NCBI GenBank assembly: GCA_009840165.1 | Contig: VXOG01000027.1 | Span: forward strand, 1-34,474 | DNA: 34,474 bases | Direction of reading: 5' to 3' | From: Chloroflexota bacterium | GTDB taxonomy: Bacteria; Chloroflexota; Dehalococcoidia; Lucifugimonadales; UBA3495 | Notes under the pieces: generated by a model | Database searches by the model: none | The model's input: the letters and a program-made list of their open reading frames with translations, nothing else | What the model was told of the DNA's origin: nothing | Part shown: positions 5,594 to 13,937 of the stretch, piece by piece | Numbering within the stretch: the stretch's first letter is position 1 | Layout of the letters: the number at the start of each line of letters is the position of its first letter | Made by a program: the position numbers and the translations under genes

Positions 5594-6505
5594 CTACGGG
5601 TAAATGGCCCAGCCGACGGTGTTGGTTTTGGCGTGGAAGAAGTGGCCGTCGGTGGAGGTTACAAATATATCGGTGTTGTCGGCGCCGCCGAAACAGACGT
5701 TGGTGGGGCGGGTTGCCGCCACGGGATGGGTCTCGATGACGCGGCCGGTGGGCGAGAACACGTAGAGCATAGGGCCGGGGCCGCCGCTGGGCCAGCCGGC
5801 GGTGGCGACGATGTTGCCGTAGGCGTCCAGGCACATGCCGTCGATGCCGCGGTGGACGGCGTTGGCGTCGCGGCCGAAGGTGTGGAGTGTCTTGTAGGCG
5901 CCCAGGGTGCCGTCGCCGGTGATGGGGTAGGCGCGCAATTCCCGGTCGATGTCGATCTCGTCGCTGTTGCTCTCAGCGACGTAGAGGGTGTTGCCGTCGG
6001 GGGAGACCAGGATGCCGTTGGGCATGGTGGTGTCGTAGGTGGATCGGACGGTGTTGTAGGATCCGTCGGCCTGGGGCACGGCGCAGAGGATGGAGCGATG
6101 GTCCAGCTGCTCAACCTCGTGGGGGTCGATGTTGCCGGCGTTCCAGGGGTTGGTGAACCAGATGCGGCCCTGTCGGTCGATGGCAAGGTCGTTGGGGGTG
6201 TTCAGCGGCACGCCATCGAGGTTGTCGGCGACGGTTGCCGTGCTGCCGTCGGGGTCGAACCGGACGATGGCCCTACCATTCTGGCAGCAGCCGAAGAGCC
6301 GGCCGTCGGCGTCGAAAGCCAGGCCGTTGGTGCGGTTGGTGTTCTCCCGGAATACCGAGAACTCGCCGGACTTGGGATTGTAGGCGTAGATGCGGCTGGC
6401 GTGGATGTGGGTGAACAGGACGACTTCGCCGTTCCAGGCGGGGCCTTCGGTGATGCCGCCGGGGGGATCTTCAAAACGGTTGAGGAGGCTGAAACGCCAG
6501 GACAT
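5594..6505 (-). CDS. SMP-30/gluconolactonase-like beta-propeller protein
   Basis: A 303-residue protein of the SMP-30/lactonase family (six-bladed beta-propeller, divalent-metal-dependent lactone hydrolysis). Metal-ligand candidates are visible: Glu20 in ITEGPAW, Asn105 in NTPNDLAID, Asn163 in MPNGI and Asp223 in GIDGMCLD. The ATG at 6505 is preferred over an in-frame start 144 bases upstream because it has an AAGGAGAA ribosome-binding site, and the upstream extension translates a dispersed repeat. No signal peptide is visible. It is probably cytoplasmic, acting on a sugar or aromatic lactone; the substrate is not readable from sequence. No co-directional neighbour is tightly spaced. Confidence 0.85.
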   Translation of the reverse strand: MSWRFSLLNRFEDPPGGITEGPAWNGEVVLFTHIHASRIYAYNPKSGEFSVFRENTNRTNGLAFDADGRLFGCCQNGRAIVRFDPDGSTATVADNLDGVPLNTPNDLAIDRQGRIWFTNPWNAGNIDPHEVEQLDHRSILCAVPQADGSYNTVRSTYDTTMPNGILVSPDGNTLYVAESNSDEIDIDRELRAYPITGDGTLGAYKTLHTFGRDANAVHRGIDGMCLDAYGNIVATAGWPSGGPGPMLYVFSPTGRVIETHPVAATRPTNVCFGGADNTDIFVTSTDGHFFHAKTNTVGWAIYP

Positions 6506-6520
6506 ATTGGGGTTCTCCTT

Positions 6521-6575
6521 GCGGATCCTTCGACAGGCTCCCGCCAGAGGCGGAGGCATCGCAGGATGAGCGGGT
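6521..6575. repeat. Palindromic repeat, family 3
   Basis: The sequence contains CCTTCGACAGGCTC followed by a small CCGCC-AGA-GGCGG hairpin and CAGGATGAGCGG. The outer parts match a common dispersed intergenic element of the form CCTTCGACAGGCTCAGGATGAGCGG, here interrupted by the inner hairpin. Only one copy lies in this window, so assignment relies on general familiarity with the motif. Confidence 0.5.
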
Positions 6576-6764
6576 GAGTTTGGCGGGATTGTAGCAGGCA
6601 GCGGCGAGGGGCGGCAACGCGAGTGGCCTCCGTTGAATTGATGCGGCAATCCCCGCTACTCCGACGCTGGCTGCCTTGGGAGCGGGGGGCCGGTTGGTGC
6701 AAAGACGCGCGAGCTTCCTATAGTTTGCAATAATTTATAATATATTACATTAAATAGCCGATAA

Positions 6765-6792
6765 TTGACAAATATTTTACTCTCAGTATGCT
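6765..6792 (+). promoter_or_regulatory. Sigma70-type promoter of the GLUG-repeat gene
   Basis: TTGACA (6765-6770) and TATGCT (6787-6792) have a 16-base spacer within an AT-rich tract. The predicted start near 6799 places a hairpin at the extreme 5' end of the mRNA and gives a leader of about 118 nt. Confidence 0.65.
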
Positions 6793-6798
6793 AAGGTA

Positions 6799-6906
6799 AC
6801 TCCCAATAGGCGTGCGCCTATGGGAAAACCGGCGGGCTCGACGGCTTACAGCGCCGGGAATCGTCACCTGACCAAGATGAGGCAACACAACACGGAACCT
6901 AAAGGA
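6799..6906 (+). promoter_or_regulatory. Structured 5' leader of the GLUG-repeat gene
   Basis: Two stable hairpins can be drawn. 6801-6825 has a 10-bp stem with one bulged A and loop GTGC. CCGGCG (6829-6834) pairs with CGCCGG (6852-6857) around a 17-base loop. A less structured purine-rich tail leads to the AAAGGAGG ribosome-binding site. No known riboswitch core (c-di-GMP, cobalamin, SAM, fluoride) could be matched. It may be a stabilising 5' structure or an unclassified cis-regulatory RNA. Confidence 0.4.
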
Positions 6907-6916
6907 GGAATACGCA

Positions 6917-8539
6917 ATGCGACTTACCGTATTATTTTCAGCCTTATTCGTGGCGGTTTTCGCCACGGCAATCTCAGGAGGATTCGCCCACGCTCAGACG
7001 GCCCCGGTGAGTCTGACGGCGGCCAACGGCTCCGAAGCCGGCTCGGTGGCCCTGTCCTGGGATGCGTTCCCCGGCGTCACCAACTACACGGTAGGGTGGC
7101 TGGCCGTTGAGGACTATGAAGCCAATCGAGAAGACCAAGAATGGTTGAAGTATTTCGCCTACTCTAATGTTGGCGCGACTCAGTCGTGGACAGTGCGAAG
7201 GCTGACGCCGGGGATAGACTACTGGCTGATTGCCTGCGAGAGTTTGAACGACGTTGCGCCGGGAGCCACTCCGCAATGCACCGGATGGGAACGGCTGACA
7301 CTGGCCGCCGGGCCGGCCTGCCCCGCCACGGGAGAACCGGCCACAACTACACCCACACCAACGGATGGGACTGACTATGATTCCGATAACGACGGGCTGA
7401 TTGAAGTGGCCACCATCGACCAGTTGGACGCCATCCGCTACGACCTGGACGGCGACGGCGCATCCGAAGACGATGCGTACGCCGCTGCCTTCCCCAACGC
7501 AGCAGACGGCATGGGCTGCCCCAGCGACGGTTGTATCGGATACGAACTGGTGGCGGACTTGGACTTCGGGAGCTCAGTTAGCGCCCAGGGCTGGGAACCG
7601 ATTGGGTACTACAACTCCGACGACGACTATGCCGGGTTCAACGCAGTTTTCGAGGGCAACGACCATACTATTTCCAACCTGTACATCAGCCGGAACGACA
7701 CCTATAACGTGGGTTTGTTCGGATGGGCCGGCGCAGAGAGCGTCATCAGGCAGGTGAGGCTCTTGAATGTTTCCGTAATCGGCCAGAACCACGTTGGCGG
7801 ATTGGTTGGGTGGAACGACGGTTCCATCGGTGACAGTTATGTGACCGGGAATGTGGTTGGCGATTTGGACTTCGGAGGGCTGGTCGGCCGGCAAGGAGAA
7901 GCCGGTAGTATCACACGCAGCTACGCTACCGCTTCGGTGTCAGGGCGACAGAGTTCCGGCGGGTTGGTCGGACGTAATGACGGCCAGATCAGCGCCAGCT
8001 ACGCCACCGGCAACTCGGCGGCTTCTGGCCCCAATGCTGGAGGGTTGGTCGCGTATAACACCGGCACGATCGCGGCCAGCTACGCCACCGGCAGCGCCAC
8101 CAGCGGCGATGATGTTGGCGGGCTCGTCGGCGAGAACACCGCCTCCGGCACCATCACGGCCAGCTACGCCACTGGAAACGTGACTGCTGTGGGGACAAGT
8201 GGTTACCGAGACTACGGCGGCCTCGTCGGCCATAACCAAGGCACAATCGCTGACAGCTACGCCACCGGCCACCTTATGATCAGGGGATCCAATGGTCGTA
8301 GTGGCGGCTTCGTTGGATACGGATCCGGCGCAGTCAACCACAGCTATTGGGATACCGAAACTTCTGGCCTGTCCAGCAGCGCCGGAGGCCTGGGCAAAAC
8401 GACTGTCGAGTTGCAGGAGCCCACTGGCGCCACCGGCATCTACGCTACCTGGAACCCAAGTTGGTGGGACTTTGGCACGTCCAGCCAGTATCCGGTGTTG
8501 AAGGTGGAGGGGCTCGACGTGGCGGCGCAGCGTCCGTAA
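6917..8539 (+). CDS. Secreted FnIII and GLUG-repeat protein
   Basis: A 540-residue exported protein. Residues 1-26 form a Sec signal peptide ending AHA. A fibronectin type III-like domain follows (about 29-130). Next come a Thr/Pro linker (PATTTPTPTDG) and an acidic segment with DxDxDxDG-like calcium-binding loops (about 153-190, YDSDNDG and DLDGDG). From about 290 there are seven GLUG motifs of the form GGLVG.N.G.I..SYATG, ending in a YWDTETSG...WDF..SSQYPVLKV cap. GLUG repeats occur in bacterial surface adhesins and protease-associated proteins, and the architecture suggests an extracellular binding or biofilm protein. No LPXTG anchor, autotransporter or C-terminal membrane helix is visible. 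A perfect AAAGGAGG site and a promoter at 6765 indicate strong expression. Confidence 0.85.
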   Translation: MRLTVLFSALFVAVFATAISGGFAHAQTAPVSLTAANGSEAGSVALSWDAFPGVTNYTVGWLAVEDYEANREDQEWLKYFAYSNVGATQSWTVRRLTPGIDYWLIACESLNDVAPGATPQCTGWERLTLAAGPACPATGEPATTTPTPTDGTDYDSDNDGLIEVATIDQLDAIRYDLDGDGASEDDAYAAAFPNAADGMGCPSDGCIGYELVADLDFGSSVSAQGWEPIGYYNSDDDYAGFNAVFEGNDHTISNLYISRNDTYNVGLFGWAGAESVIRQVRLLNVSVIGQNHVGGLVGWNDGSIGDSYVTGNVVGDLDFGGLVGRQGEAGSITRSYATASVSGRQSSGGLVGRNDGQISASYATGNSAASGPNAGGLVAYNTGTIAASYATGSATSGDDVGGLVGENTASGTITASYATGNVTAVGTSGYRDYGGLVGHNQGTIADSYATGHLMIRGSNGRSGGFVGYGSGAVNHSYWDTETSGLSSSAGGLGKTTVELQEPTGATGIYATWNPSWWDFGTSSQYPVLKVEGLDVAAQRP

Positions 8540-8654
8540 GGCTTTGGCGCGGCCAATCGCCAGTCATCCCGGCCCGGGACGACCAGCGGACTACGGGGCG
8601 GATGTGCTGCGGCGGGTTCGCCCCGCGTCTTTACTACCCGGCCCGACCCCGCAG

Positions 8655-8663
8655 TGATATGCT
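8655..8663 (+). promoter_or_regulatory. Candidate extended -10 for the Uma2 gene
   Basis: TGATATGCT gives a TGn extension plus TATGCT hexamer about 50 bases before the ATG at 8713. No -35 match was found. The rest of the 173-base gap 8540-8712 is GC-rich with a weak hairpin near 8610. Confidence 0.35.
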
Positions 8664-8712
8664 CTGCATAATCGTTCCCCCATCTTGCCGGCCCAACCCG
8701 ACGAGGTTCAGC

Positions 8713-9486
8713 ATGACCACTATACGCCCCACTGTCCCGCCGTCCGCTGCATCCGCCCCGGCCCAACCCTTCCGTCTCCCTGATATACCGGAGAAGCATC
8801 CCGACGACCTGACCAGCTACGACAACCTGCACCAATACGGCGCAGCTGCGAACCTCATTCAGCACCTGGGCAACCCCGAAACCACCATCGTCAGCGGCGA
8901 GCGTTACATAGTGCCCGGCCCGGCCTACGTGGCCGGTGAAAGCCGCTACCCGGACCTGCTGGTGGCCTTCGACGTTGACCCTGCGGCCTACCAGGCGCGC
9001 AACGGCTACGTCATCTCGGAGCAGGGGAAGCCGCCGGACTTTGTCCTGGAGGTGGCCTCGCGGCACACGGCCAGCGACGACCTGGGGGTGAAAAAAGATT
9101 ACTACGAGCGTATCGGCGTGGGTGAGTTGTGGCTGTTCGACAGCGAGGGGGAGTTTTACAGGTTCACGCTGCGGGGGTATCGGCTGGCGGATGGCAAGTA
9201 CGATGAGATACCGACGCCTGAAGTTTCGCCGGGAGCGTTCCAGGGATACAGCGCGGCGTTGAATCTGAACCTGAGGGCGGCGGACGGCTACCTGGGCTGG
9301 CACGACCCGGCCACCGGGGAGCACATTCCGACCCTGAGCTCAGAAAGGGCGCGGGCAGAAACGGCCGAGGCGCGGGCGGAAGAGGAACGCGCGGCCCGGG
9401 TTCGGGAGGCGGCGCGGGCAGAAACAGCCGAAGCGCGGGCGCAGGAGCTGGAAGCCGAGCTGAGCCGGCTGCGCGAGGGCGAGTAG
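8713..9486 (+). CDS. Uma2-family PD-(D/E)XK-like endonuclease with coiled-coil tail
   Basis: A 257-residue protein. The nuclease fold is indicated by YPDLLVAFD (Asp81), PDFVLEVAS (Glu113) and the conserved K..YY.RIGV.ELWLFD block that define Uma2 (DUF820) proteins, common in Chloroflexota and Cyanobacteria. Residues about 208-257 are an E/A/R-rich helix with duplicated RARAETAEARA units, a coiled coil often seen at the end of this family. The ATG at 8713 follows GAGG at proper spacing; the open frame extends upstream over the 3' end of the GLUG gene but without protein-like sequence. Biological role is unknown; the family is multicopy in its hosts and may act on nucleic acid. Confidence 0.8.
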   Translation: MTTIRPTVPPSAASAPAQPFRLPDIPEKHPDDLTSYDNLHQYGAAANLIQHLGNPETTIVSGERYIVPGPAYVAGESRYPDLLVAFDVDPAAYQARNGYVISEQGKPPDFVLEVASRHTASDDLGVKKDYYERIGVGELWLFDSEGEFYRFTLRGYRLADGKYDEIPTPEVSPGAFQGYSAALNLNLRAADGYLGWHDPATGEHIPTLSSERARAETAEARAEEERAARVREAARAETAEARAQELEAELSRLREGE

Positions 9487-9548
9487 CGTCAGAACCGCCG
9501 AGGGCTTTTCGATAGTTTCAGCGGACAGTCGCCGCCGGCGGGTTGGGC

Positions 9549-9557
9549 TGATACAAT
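9549..9557 (+). promoter_or_regulatory. Extended -10 placing the panB transcript start next to its ATG
   Basis: TGATACAAT (TGn plus TACAAT) ends 9 bases before the ATG at 9567. With the usual 6-7 base offset the transcript would start about 3 bases before the start codon, and no ribosome-binding site is visible, so the mRNA is probably leaderless. Confidence 0.5.
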
Positions 9558-9566
9558 CGCCCCACT

Positions 9567-10400
9567 ATGGCGATTACCATCCGAAGGCTGGCCCAGATGA
9601 AGCGGGACGGGGAGAAGATTCCCATGGTCACCGCTTACGACTATACCGCCGCTCGCATCGCTGATGCTGCCGGCATCCCCATCATCCTGGTGGGGGACAG
9701 CCTGGGCATGGTGGTGCTGGGCTACGATTCGACCATTCCGGTCACCATGGACGACATGGTGCGCCACACTCGCATGGTGAGTCGCGGCGCGTCCGACGCC
9801 CTGATCGTTGCCGACCTGCCCTTCATGGCCTACCAGGTTGACGCCAACGAGGCCATGCGCAACGCCGGCCGGCTGATGCAGGAGGGCGGCGCGCATACGG
9901 TCAAGATGGAAGGCGGCGTTGCCATCGCCGATACCGTGCGCCGCATCGTGGATGCCGGCGCGCCGGTCATGGGACACATCGGCCTCACTCCACAGTCGGT
10001 GAACGCGCTGGGCGGCTACCGGGTGCAGGGACGCACGCGCGCCACGGCCCGGCGTCTGCTGGATGACGCGGTGGCCTTGCAGGATGCCGGAGCGTACTCG
10101 GTGGTGCTGGAATGTGTGCCTAGCCCGTTGGCGCGGGTGATCACCGAGCGGCTCACCATACCCACCATCGGCATCGGCGCCGGACCCGATTGCGACGGGC
10201 AGGTGCAGGTGTTTCACGACATGCTTGGCCTGTTCTCCGACTTTCTCCCCAAGCACGCCCGCCGCTACGCCACGCTGTCCGACGACATAAACGCCGCCTT
10301 CCGTCAGTATGCGGACGACGTCAGGGCCGGAGACTTTCCCGCCGAATCCGAGAGCTTCACGATGAACGAGGCGCTGCTGTCGGATCTGCTGGATGGCTGA
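9567..10400 (+). CDS. panB: 3-methyl-2-oxobutanoate hydroxymethyltransferase
   Basis: A 277-residue protein. PanB transfers a hydroxymethyl group from methylene-tetrahydrofolate to alpha-ketoisovalerate, making ketopantoate for pantothenate and CoA synthesis in the cytoplasm. Diagnostic motifs: VTAYDY (22-26), [20 protein letters not shown] (Asp44 as metal ligand), [10 protein letters not shown] (Asp83), VKMEGG (Lys113, Glu115) and VLECVP with Glu182 as the catalytic acid; [21 protein letters not shown] follows. Length and motifs are complete. No panC or panD lies next to it. The stop overlaps the start of the following membrane protein by 8 bases, implying cotranslation. Confidence 0.95.
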   Translation: MAITIRRLAQMKRDGEKIPMVTAYDYTAARIADAAGIPIILVGDSLGMVVLGYDSTIPVTMDDMVRHTRMVSRGASDALIVADLPFMAYQVDANEAMRNAGRLMQEGGAHTVKMEGGVAIADTVRRIVDAGAPVMGHIGLTPQSVNALGGYRVQGRTRATARRLLDDAVALQDAGAYSVVLECVPSPLARVITERLTIPTIGIGAGPDCDGQVQVFHDMLGLFSDFLPKHARRYATLSDDINAAFRQYADDVRAGDFPAESESFTMNEALLSDLLDG

Positions 10401-10839
10401 CGTGGCTGGCCGGAACGACAATGATCGCAACGACCACAGGAACGCTTTTGACGTAACGCCTCGTCGCCTCGGATGGTTCCTGATCACGTTCTACGTTGTC
10501 TGGACCCTGCTGGCGGGGTTGCTGAGCTACGCGCGAGTTGCTACCGCGGAAAGCCCGACGCTGGCCTGGCCTGAAATTGCTATAATCACAATCATAGCCG
10601 CAGCCATAACCGTTGGCATCGCGCTCCCGCTGGCATTCGGATTCGTGGAGGGAATACCAATGGTACTCGCCAATATCATCAAGCAACGCCACCGAGAAGA
10701 AGGCCGAAAAGAAGGCAGGGAGGAAACTCAACGGGTTTGGGAAGCCTGGAACGAACGCCGCGAAGCAGCGGAGCGCGAAGGCCGTCCATTCACCGAACCG
10801 CCACCCTCACGCAACGGAACGCATAACGAAAACCGATAA
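10393..10839 (+). CDS. Small two-helix membrane protein with charged tail
   Basis: A 148-residue protein of unknown function. It has a hydrophilic N-terminus of about 25 residues, membrane helices at about 27-46 and 60-84, then a highly charged helical tail ([30 protein letters not shown]) with a Pro-rich end. The ATG lies inside the last codons of panB. The architecture (two helices followed by a charged coil) is like that of the 4327-4887 product but without clear sequence similarity. No enzymatic motif; a membrane-anchored scaffold is a guess. Confidence 0.7.
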   Translation: MADVAGRNDNDRNDHRNAFDVTPRRLGWFLITFYVVWTLLAGLLSYARVATAESPTLAWPEIAIITIIAAAITVGIALPLAFGFVEGIPMVLANIIKQRHREEGRKEGREETQRVWEAWNERREAAEREGRPFTEPPPSRNGTHNENR

Positions 10840-10851
10840 GGAACCCCTGAT

Positions 10852-11703
10852 ATGCCTCGACTTGAAGGAAAAACCGCTATTGTCACCGGCGCCAGCCGTG
10901 GCATCGGCGCTGAGATCAGCCGCCTGTTTGCCGCCGAGGGCGCTCGCGTCATCTGCGCCGCCCGCACGGTCAACGAGGGCGACCACCCGCTGGAAGGCTC
11001 GCTGGCCAAGACCATCGCCGACATCAGGGAGGCCGGTGGCGAGGCGACGCCGGTGGCCGCCAACATCTCACTGCCAGAAGACTGCGAGATGCTGGTGTCG
11101 GAGACGCGGCGCATCTACGGCCCCGTGGACGTGCTGGTGAACAACGCGGCGCTCACCTACTACCTGCCCATCAAGGACTTTCCCATCAACCGGTGGATGC
11201 GTTCGTGGGCGGTGAACTTCCACGCGCCGTTCATCCTGAGCCAATTGGTTCTGTCCGACATGATCGAGCGCAAATCGGGCAGCATCGTCAACATATCTTC
11301 CGGCTCCGCCGTGGGTCCCGGCCGCGGGCCCTACACCACGCCGCCTAACAACGGAACCTGCTACGGCGCGGAGAAGGCTGCCCTGGAGCGGTTCTCGCAA
11401 GGGCTGGCCCAGGAGGTGTACGAGTACGGCATTTCCGTTACTGCGGTTGCGCCCTCCCTAGTGGTGCCCACTCCGGGAACGGTGTTCCACCACCTGGTCG
11501 AGGGCATGGACGACCCCCGGGGCGAGCCGCCCGAACTGCTGGCGCAGGCCACGCTGCTGCTGGCCTCGGAACCAGTTGATAAAGTCACCGGCCGGGTCTG
11601 CTACAGCCAGCAGATCCTGCTGGAATTTGGCTGGATCAGCGAGGGTCGCGGCTGGGGCGTGGACGACACGCGGGGTCCCGGCAGCGGTTACAGTCAAATG
11701 TGA
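10852..11703 (+). CDS. SDR-family oxidoreductase
   Basis: A 283-residue short-chain dehydrogenase/reductase. The Rossmann dinucleotide motif is TGASRGIG (12-19), the structural NNAA is at 97-100, the catalytic Ser lies in NISSGSA (about 149-152) and the catalytic pair is Y171-x3-K175 in YGAEK. Arg36-38 downstream of the second strand (CAARTV) suggests NADP preference. It reduces or oxidises an unidentified alcohol/ketone in the cytoplasm. The gene follows the membrane protein gene by 12 bases on the same strand and may be in the panB transcript. Confidence 0.9.
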   Translation: MPRLEGKTAIVTGASRGIGAEISRLFAAEGARVICAARTVNEGDHPLEGSLAKTIADIREAGGEATPVAANISLPEDCEMLVSETRRIYGPVDVLVNNAALTYYLPIKDFPINRWMRSWAVNFHAPFILSQLVLSDMIERKSGSIVNISSGSAVGPGRGPYTTPPNNGTCYGAEKAALERFSQGLAQEVYEYGISVTAVAPSLVVPTPGTVFHHLVEGMDDPRGEPPELLAQATLLLASEPVDKVTGRVCYSQQILLEFGWISEGRGWGVDDTRGPGSGYSQM

Positions 11704-11712
11704 TACTTGGCG

Positions 11713-11721
11713 TGATAAGAT
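11713..11721 (+). promoter_or_regulatory. Candidate extended -10 for the superoxide dismutase gene
   Basis: TGATAAGAT (TGn plus TAAGAT) lies 43 bases before the ATG at 11765. No good -35 is seen. It shares the TGATA core with the elements before panB and the 19657-20430 gene. Confidence 0.35.
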
Positions 11722-11764
11722 TGGCCCATTCGCTTTCCAGGAAACGTTGGGGTAGTGGGATAGT

Positions 11765-12304
11765 ATGTTGCGAACTCTTAGCATAGTGGCCGTTATTGCC
11801 CTCGCCATATCTGCTGTGCTGGCCTGCGGACAGGCATCAACCCAGCCGCAGGACGTTGGCGCGCGAGCCGTCGCCGCGCTGGTCGGGCCGGACGGTTCGG
11901 GCATGGGCGTAGTCACACTGACGCAAACACATCACGGCGTGCTGATAGCGGCTGAAGTGGAGGGGCTGTCACCCGGCGGTCACGGCTTCCACATCCACAC
12001 CGTGGGAACTTGCTCGCCCGATTTTGCCGCGGCCGGGGATCACTTCAATCCGGGCGACGTTGGCCATGGCTACAATAACCCCGCTGGCGTACACGCCGGC
12101 GACTTGCCGAATATCTACGCCAACGCCGACGGCGCAGCGCGCGCCGATTACTTCACCGCTGCGGTTACCCTCGACGTCGATGTGGACCATTCCCTCTTTG
12201 ACGCCGATGGTTCGGCCATTATCATCCACGAAAATCCGGATACCTATGGCGAAGACGCCGGCGCCGGCGGGCGCGTGGCTTGCGGCGTCATAACCCGATA
12301 CTAA
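11765..12304 (+). CDS. sodC: Cu/Zn superoxide dismutase lipoprotein
   Basis: A 179-residue protein. The first 20 residues form a lipoprotein signal with lipobox VLAC (Cys21), so the enzyme should be anchored outside the cytoplasmic membrane. Copper and zinc ligands are all present: His76 and His78 in HGFHIH, His93 in GDHFNP, His101, His110 and Asp113 (H..GDLPN), and His155 in IIIHENPD. Cys83 and Cys173 correspond to the family disulfide. The enzyme dismutates extracellular superoxide, indicating an oxic habitat. It stands between an SDR and an acyl-CoA dehydrogenase with no functional link evident. Confidence 0.93.
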   Translation: MLRTLSIVAVIALAISAVLACGQASTQPQDVGARAVAALVGPDGSGMGVVTLTQTHHGVLIAAEVEGLSPGGHGFHIHTVGTCSPDFAAAGDHFNPGDVGHGYNNPAGVHAGDLPNIYANADGAARADYFTAAVTLDVDVDHSLFDADGSAIIIHENPDTYGEDAGAGGRVACGVITRY

Positions 12305-12362
12305 CCGCCCAGTTTCGCCAACAGTCTGCGGCAACCCTCCAAACTATCAGGAGATTATTACC

Positions 12363-13535
12363 ATGGAATTCCAGTTCAGCACCGAGGACGCCACTTTCCA
12401 GAGCGACCTCCAGCAGTTCATCTCCGAAGAATACGTGCCGGAATGGGAGCTGGGCGAAAGGGGCTCCGGCGAAGAGAACTGGCAGCGCACCCTGGACGTG
12501 CGCCGCAAGCTGGCCGACCGGGGCTGGCTCACCATGCACTGGCCCGAAGAATACGGCGGACAGAAAGCGTCGCCGGTGCGCACCGCCATCTTCAACGAGG
12601 CGATGACGTATCATCGGGCGCCGGGCCGGGACAACTTTGGCGTCCGGATGATGGGCGCGACCCTGATGATCCACGGCACCGACGAACAGAAGGCCGAGCA
12701 CCTGCCGCCGGTGGCCAAGGGCGAGGTGCAGTGGTGCCAGGGCTACAGCGAGCCTGAGTCCGGCTCTGACCTGGCCTCGCTGAGCACGCGGGCCATCCGC
12801 GACGGCGACGAGTTCGTCATCAACGGCAGCAAGATCTGGACTTCCATGGGACATCGGGGCGACTGGATCATGCTGCTCACCCGCACGGACACGGACGCGC
12901 CCAAGCACCGCGGCATCAGTTTCTTCTTGGTAGATATGAAGACCCCCGGCATCGAGGTGCGGCCCATCATCAACATGGGCAACCGGCACGAGTTCAACCA
13001 GATTATTTTCGACAACGTGCGCGTCCCCGCCCGCAACATTGTGGGTGAGGAGAATCGGGGTTGGTATGTGGCAGTTACGCTGCTGGACTTTGAACGCTCC
13101 GGCATCGACTACTCGGCGGCGGCGTTCCGGCACCTGGACGACACTCGAAAGTGGGCCGACGGCATCTCGCGCAACGGCAAGCCGCTGAGTCAGGAACCGT
13201 GGGTGCGCAACGTGCTGGCCGACCGCTACATCGAGTGCGAGGTGGCGCGCCTGATCGCCTACAACGTGGCGTGGATGCAGGGCGAGGGCCTGGTGCCCAA
13301 CAAGGAAGCGTCGATGTCAAAGGTGTTCGGCAGTGAGACGGTGCAGCGCACCACCGCGTCGTGCCTGGAGATCATGGGCATGTACGGCGGCCTGCGCGAT
13401 TCCAAGTGGACGCCCATGGAAGCCGACATGCAGGAGCACTGGCTGCGGGCGTTCTCCCACACCATCGCCGCCGGCACCAGCGAAGTGCAGCGCAACATCA
13501 TCGCCAGCCGGGGGTTGGGCCTGCCGCGCGGGTAG
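12363..13535 (+). CDS. Acyl-CoA dehydrogenase
   Basis: A 390-residue FAD enzyme of normal length. Domains are an N-terminal helical part, a middle beta domain with CQGYSEPESGSDLASLSTRA (FAD-contacting ACAD signature) and GSKIWTSMGH, and a C-terminal helical domain ending GTSEVQRNIIASRGLGLPR. It oxidises an acyl-CoA to the enoyl-CoA and passes electrons to ETF. The substrate is unknown. The catalytic glutamate was not assigned with confidence. An AGGAG site precedes the ATG. The enoyl-CoA hydratase fusion downstream on the same strand may be its pathway partner, separated by two HEPN-like genes. Confidence 0.93.
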   Translation: MEFQFSTEDATFQSDLQQFISEEYVPEWELGERGSGEENWQRTLDVRRKLADRGWLTMHWPEEYGGQKASPVRTAIFNEAMTYHRAPGRDNFGVRMMGATLMIHGTDEQKAEHLPPVAKGEVQWCQGYSEPESGSDLASLSTRAIRDGDEFVINGSKIWTSMGHRGDWIMLLTRTDTDAPKHRGISFFLVDMKTPGIEVRPIINMGNRHEFNQIIFDNVRVPARNIVGEENRGWYVAVTLLDFERSGIDYSAAAFRHLDDTRKWADGISRNGKPLSQEPWVRNVLADRYIECEVARLIAYNVAWMQGEGLVPNKEASMSKVFGSETVQRTTASCLEIMGMYGGLRDSKWTPMEADMQEHWLRAFSHTIAAGTSEVQRNIIASRGLGLPRG

Positions 13536-13550
13536 GGCAAGGGTGAGCTA

Positions 13551-13937
13551 ATGGCCACAAAAGAGCATTCCAAAGTTAAACGCGCCAAGACGTCTTACCA
13601 ATACTTGGACGCCGCCGCCGCAGACTACATGGCTGGCGACCTCACAGGCAGCTCTGCGAATATGTGGCAGGCTGCCGAAATAGCGCTTACCGCTGTTGCC
13701 AAGTCTCGCGGCTGGCCTCACCAGACCAAAGATGACTTGGAGTCGGCTCTCTGGACGCTAAACAAAGAGTTCGGAGAGTTGTACCTGTCGGGGAGTTGGG
13801 CTGTCGCCGATACATTGCGGGATAACATTCAAGACGACTTTCTGGAACGCGGTGAAATCAGGATGGCCAGGCCGTTGATTCTTAATTTCGTAGGCGAATT
13901 GCTGGAACTGGCCAAGCGAACGCCGGAAATCCCGTGA
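13551..13937 (+). CDS. HEPN/PaREP1-like helical protein A
   Basis: A 128-residue all-helical protein. The segment DLTGSSANMWQAAEIALTAVAKSRGWPHQTKDDLE matches the pattern of PaREP1/HEPN-type proteins (A.DYxxGDxxxAS..xWxAxxxAvxAxAxxxGWxHxxxxxL). The R-x4-6-H RNase motif of active HEPN toxins is not clearly present. The start codon is 15 bases after the acyl-CoA dehydrogenase stop. The stop overlaps a GTG start of its paralogue (GTGA). Members of this fold act as toxins, scaffold proteins or binding partners; which applies here cannot be read. No nucleotidyltransferase (MNT) partner is present. Confidence 0.6.
   Translation: MATKEHSKVKRAKTSYQYLDAAAADYMAGDLTGSSANMWQAAEIALTAVAKSRGWPHQTKDDLESALWTLNKEFGELYLSGSWAVADTLRDNIQDDFLERGEIRMARPLILNFVGELLELAKRTPEIP

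Larger units (their letters stand above)
6506..6916. other. 411-base intergenic region between divergent genes
   Basis: It holds, in order, the ribosome-binding site of the SMP-30 gene, a palindromic repeat (6521-6575), a GC-rich stretch without a convincing ORF (about 6580-6715), a strongly AT-rich block (about 6720-6790) with the promoter of the GLUG-repeat gene, and that gene's structured leader. On the minus strand the AT block also offers a loose -35/-10 (TTGTCA, TAATAT) that could serve the SMP-30 gene. Confidence 0.7.

Noticed and set aside
5633..6577. 314-codon plus-strand ORF opposite the SMP-30 gene
   Set aside because: Low-complexity Val/Gly/Asp sequence with no family features; antisense shadow of the propeller gene.
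6799..6906. Assignment of the GLUG-gene leader as a c-di-GMP riboswitch
   Set aside because: The GGGAAAACC segment looked suggestive, but the conserved GCAAAGC core and tetraloop-receptor arrangement are absent.
7800..8330. Periodic repeats as a possible CRISPR or DNA repeat array
   Set aside because: The periodicity is coding (GLUG motifs of about 20-30 residues) and the DNA copies are divergent, without spacers.
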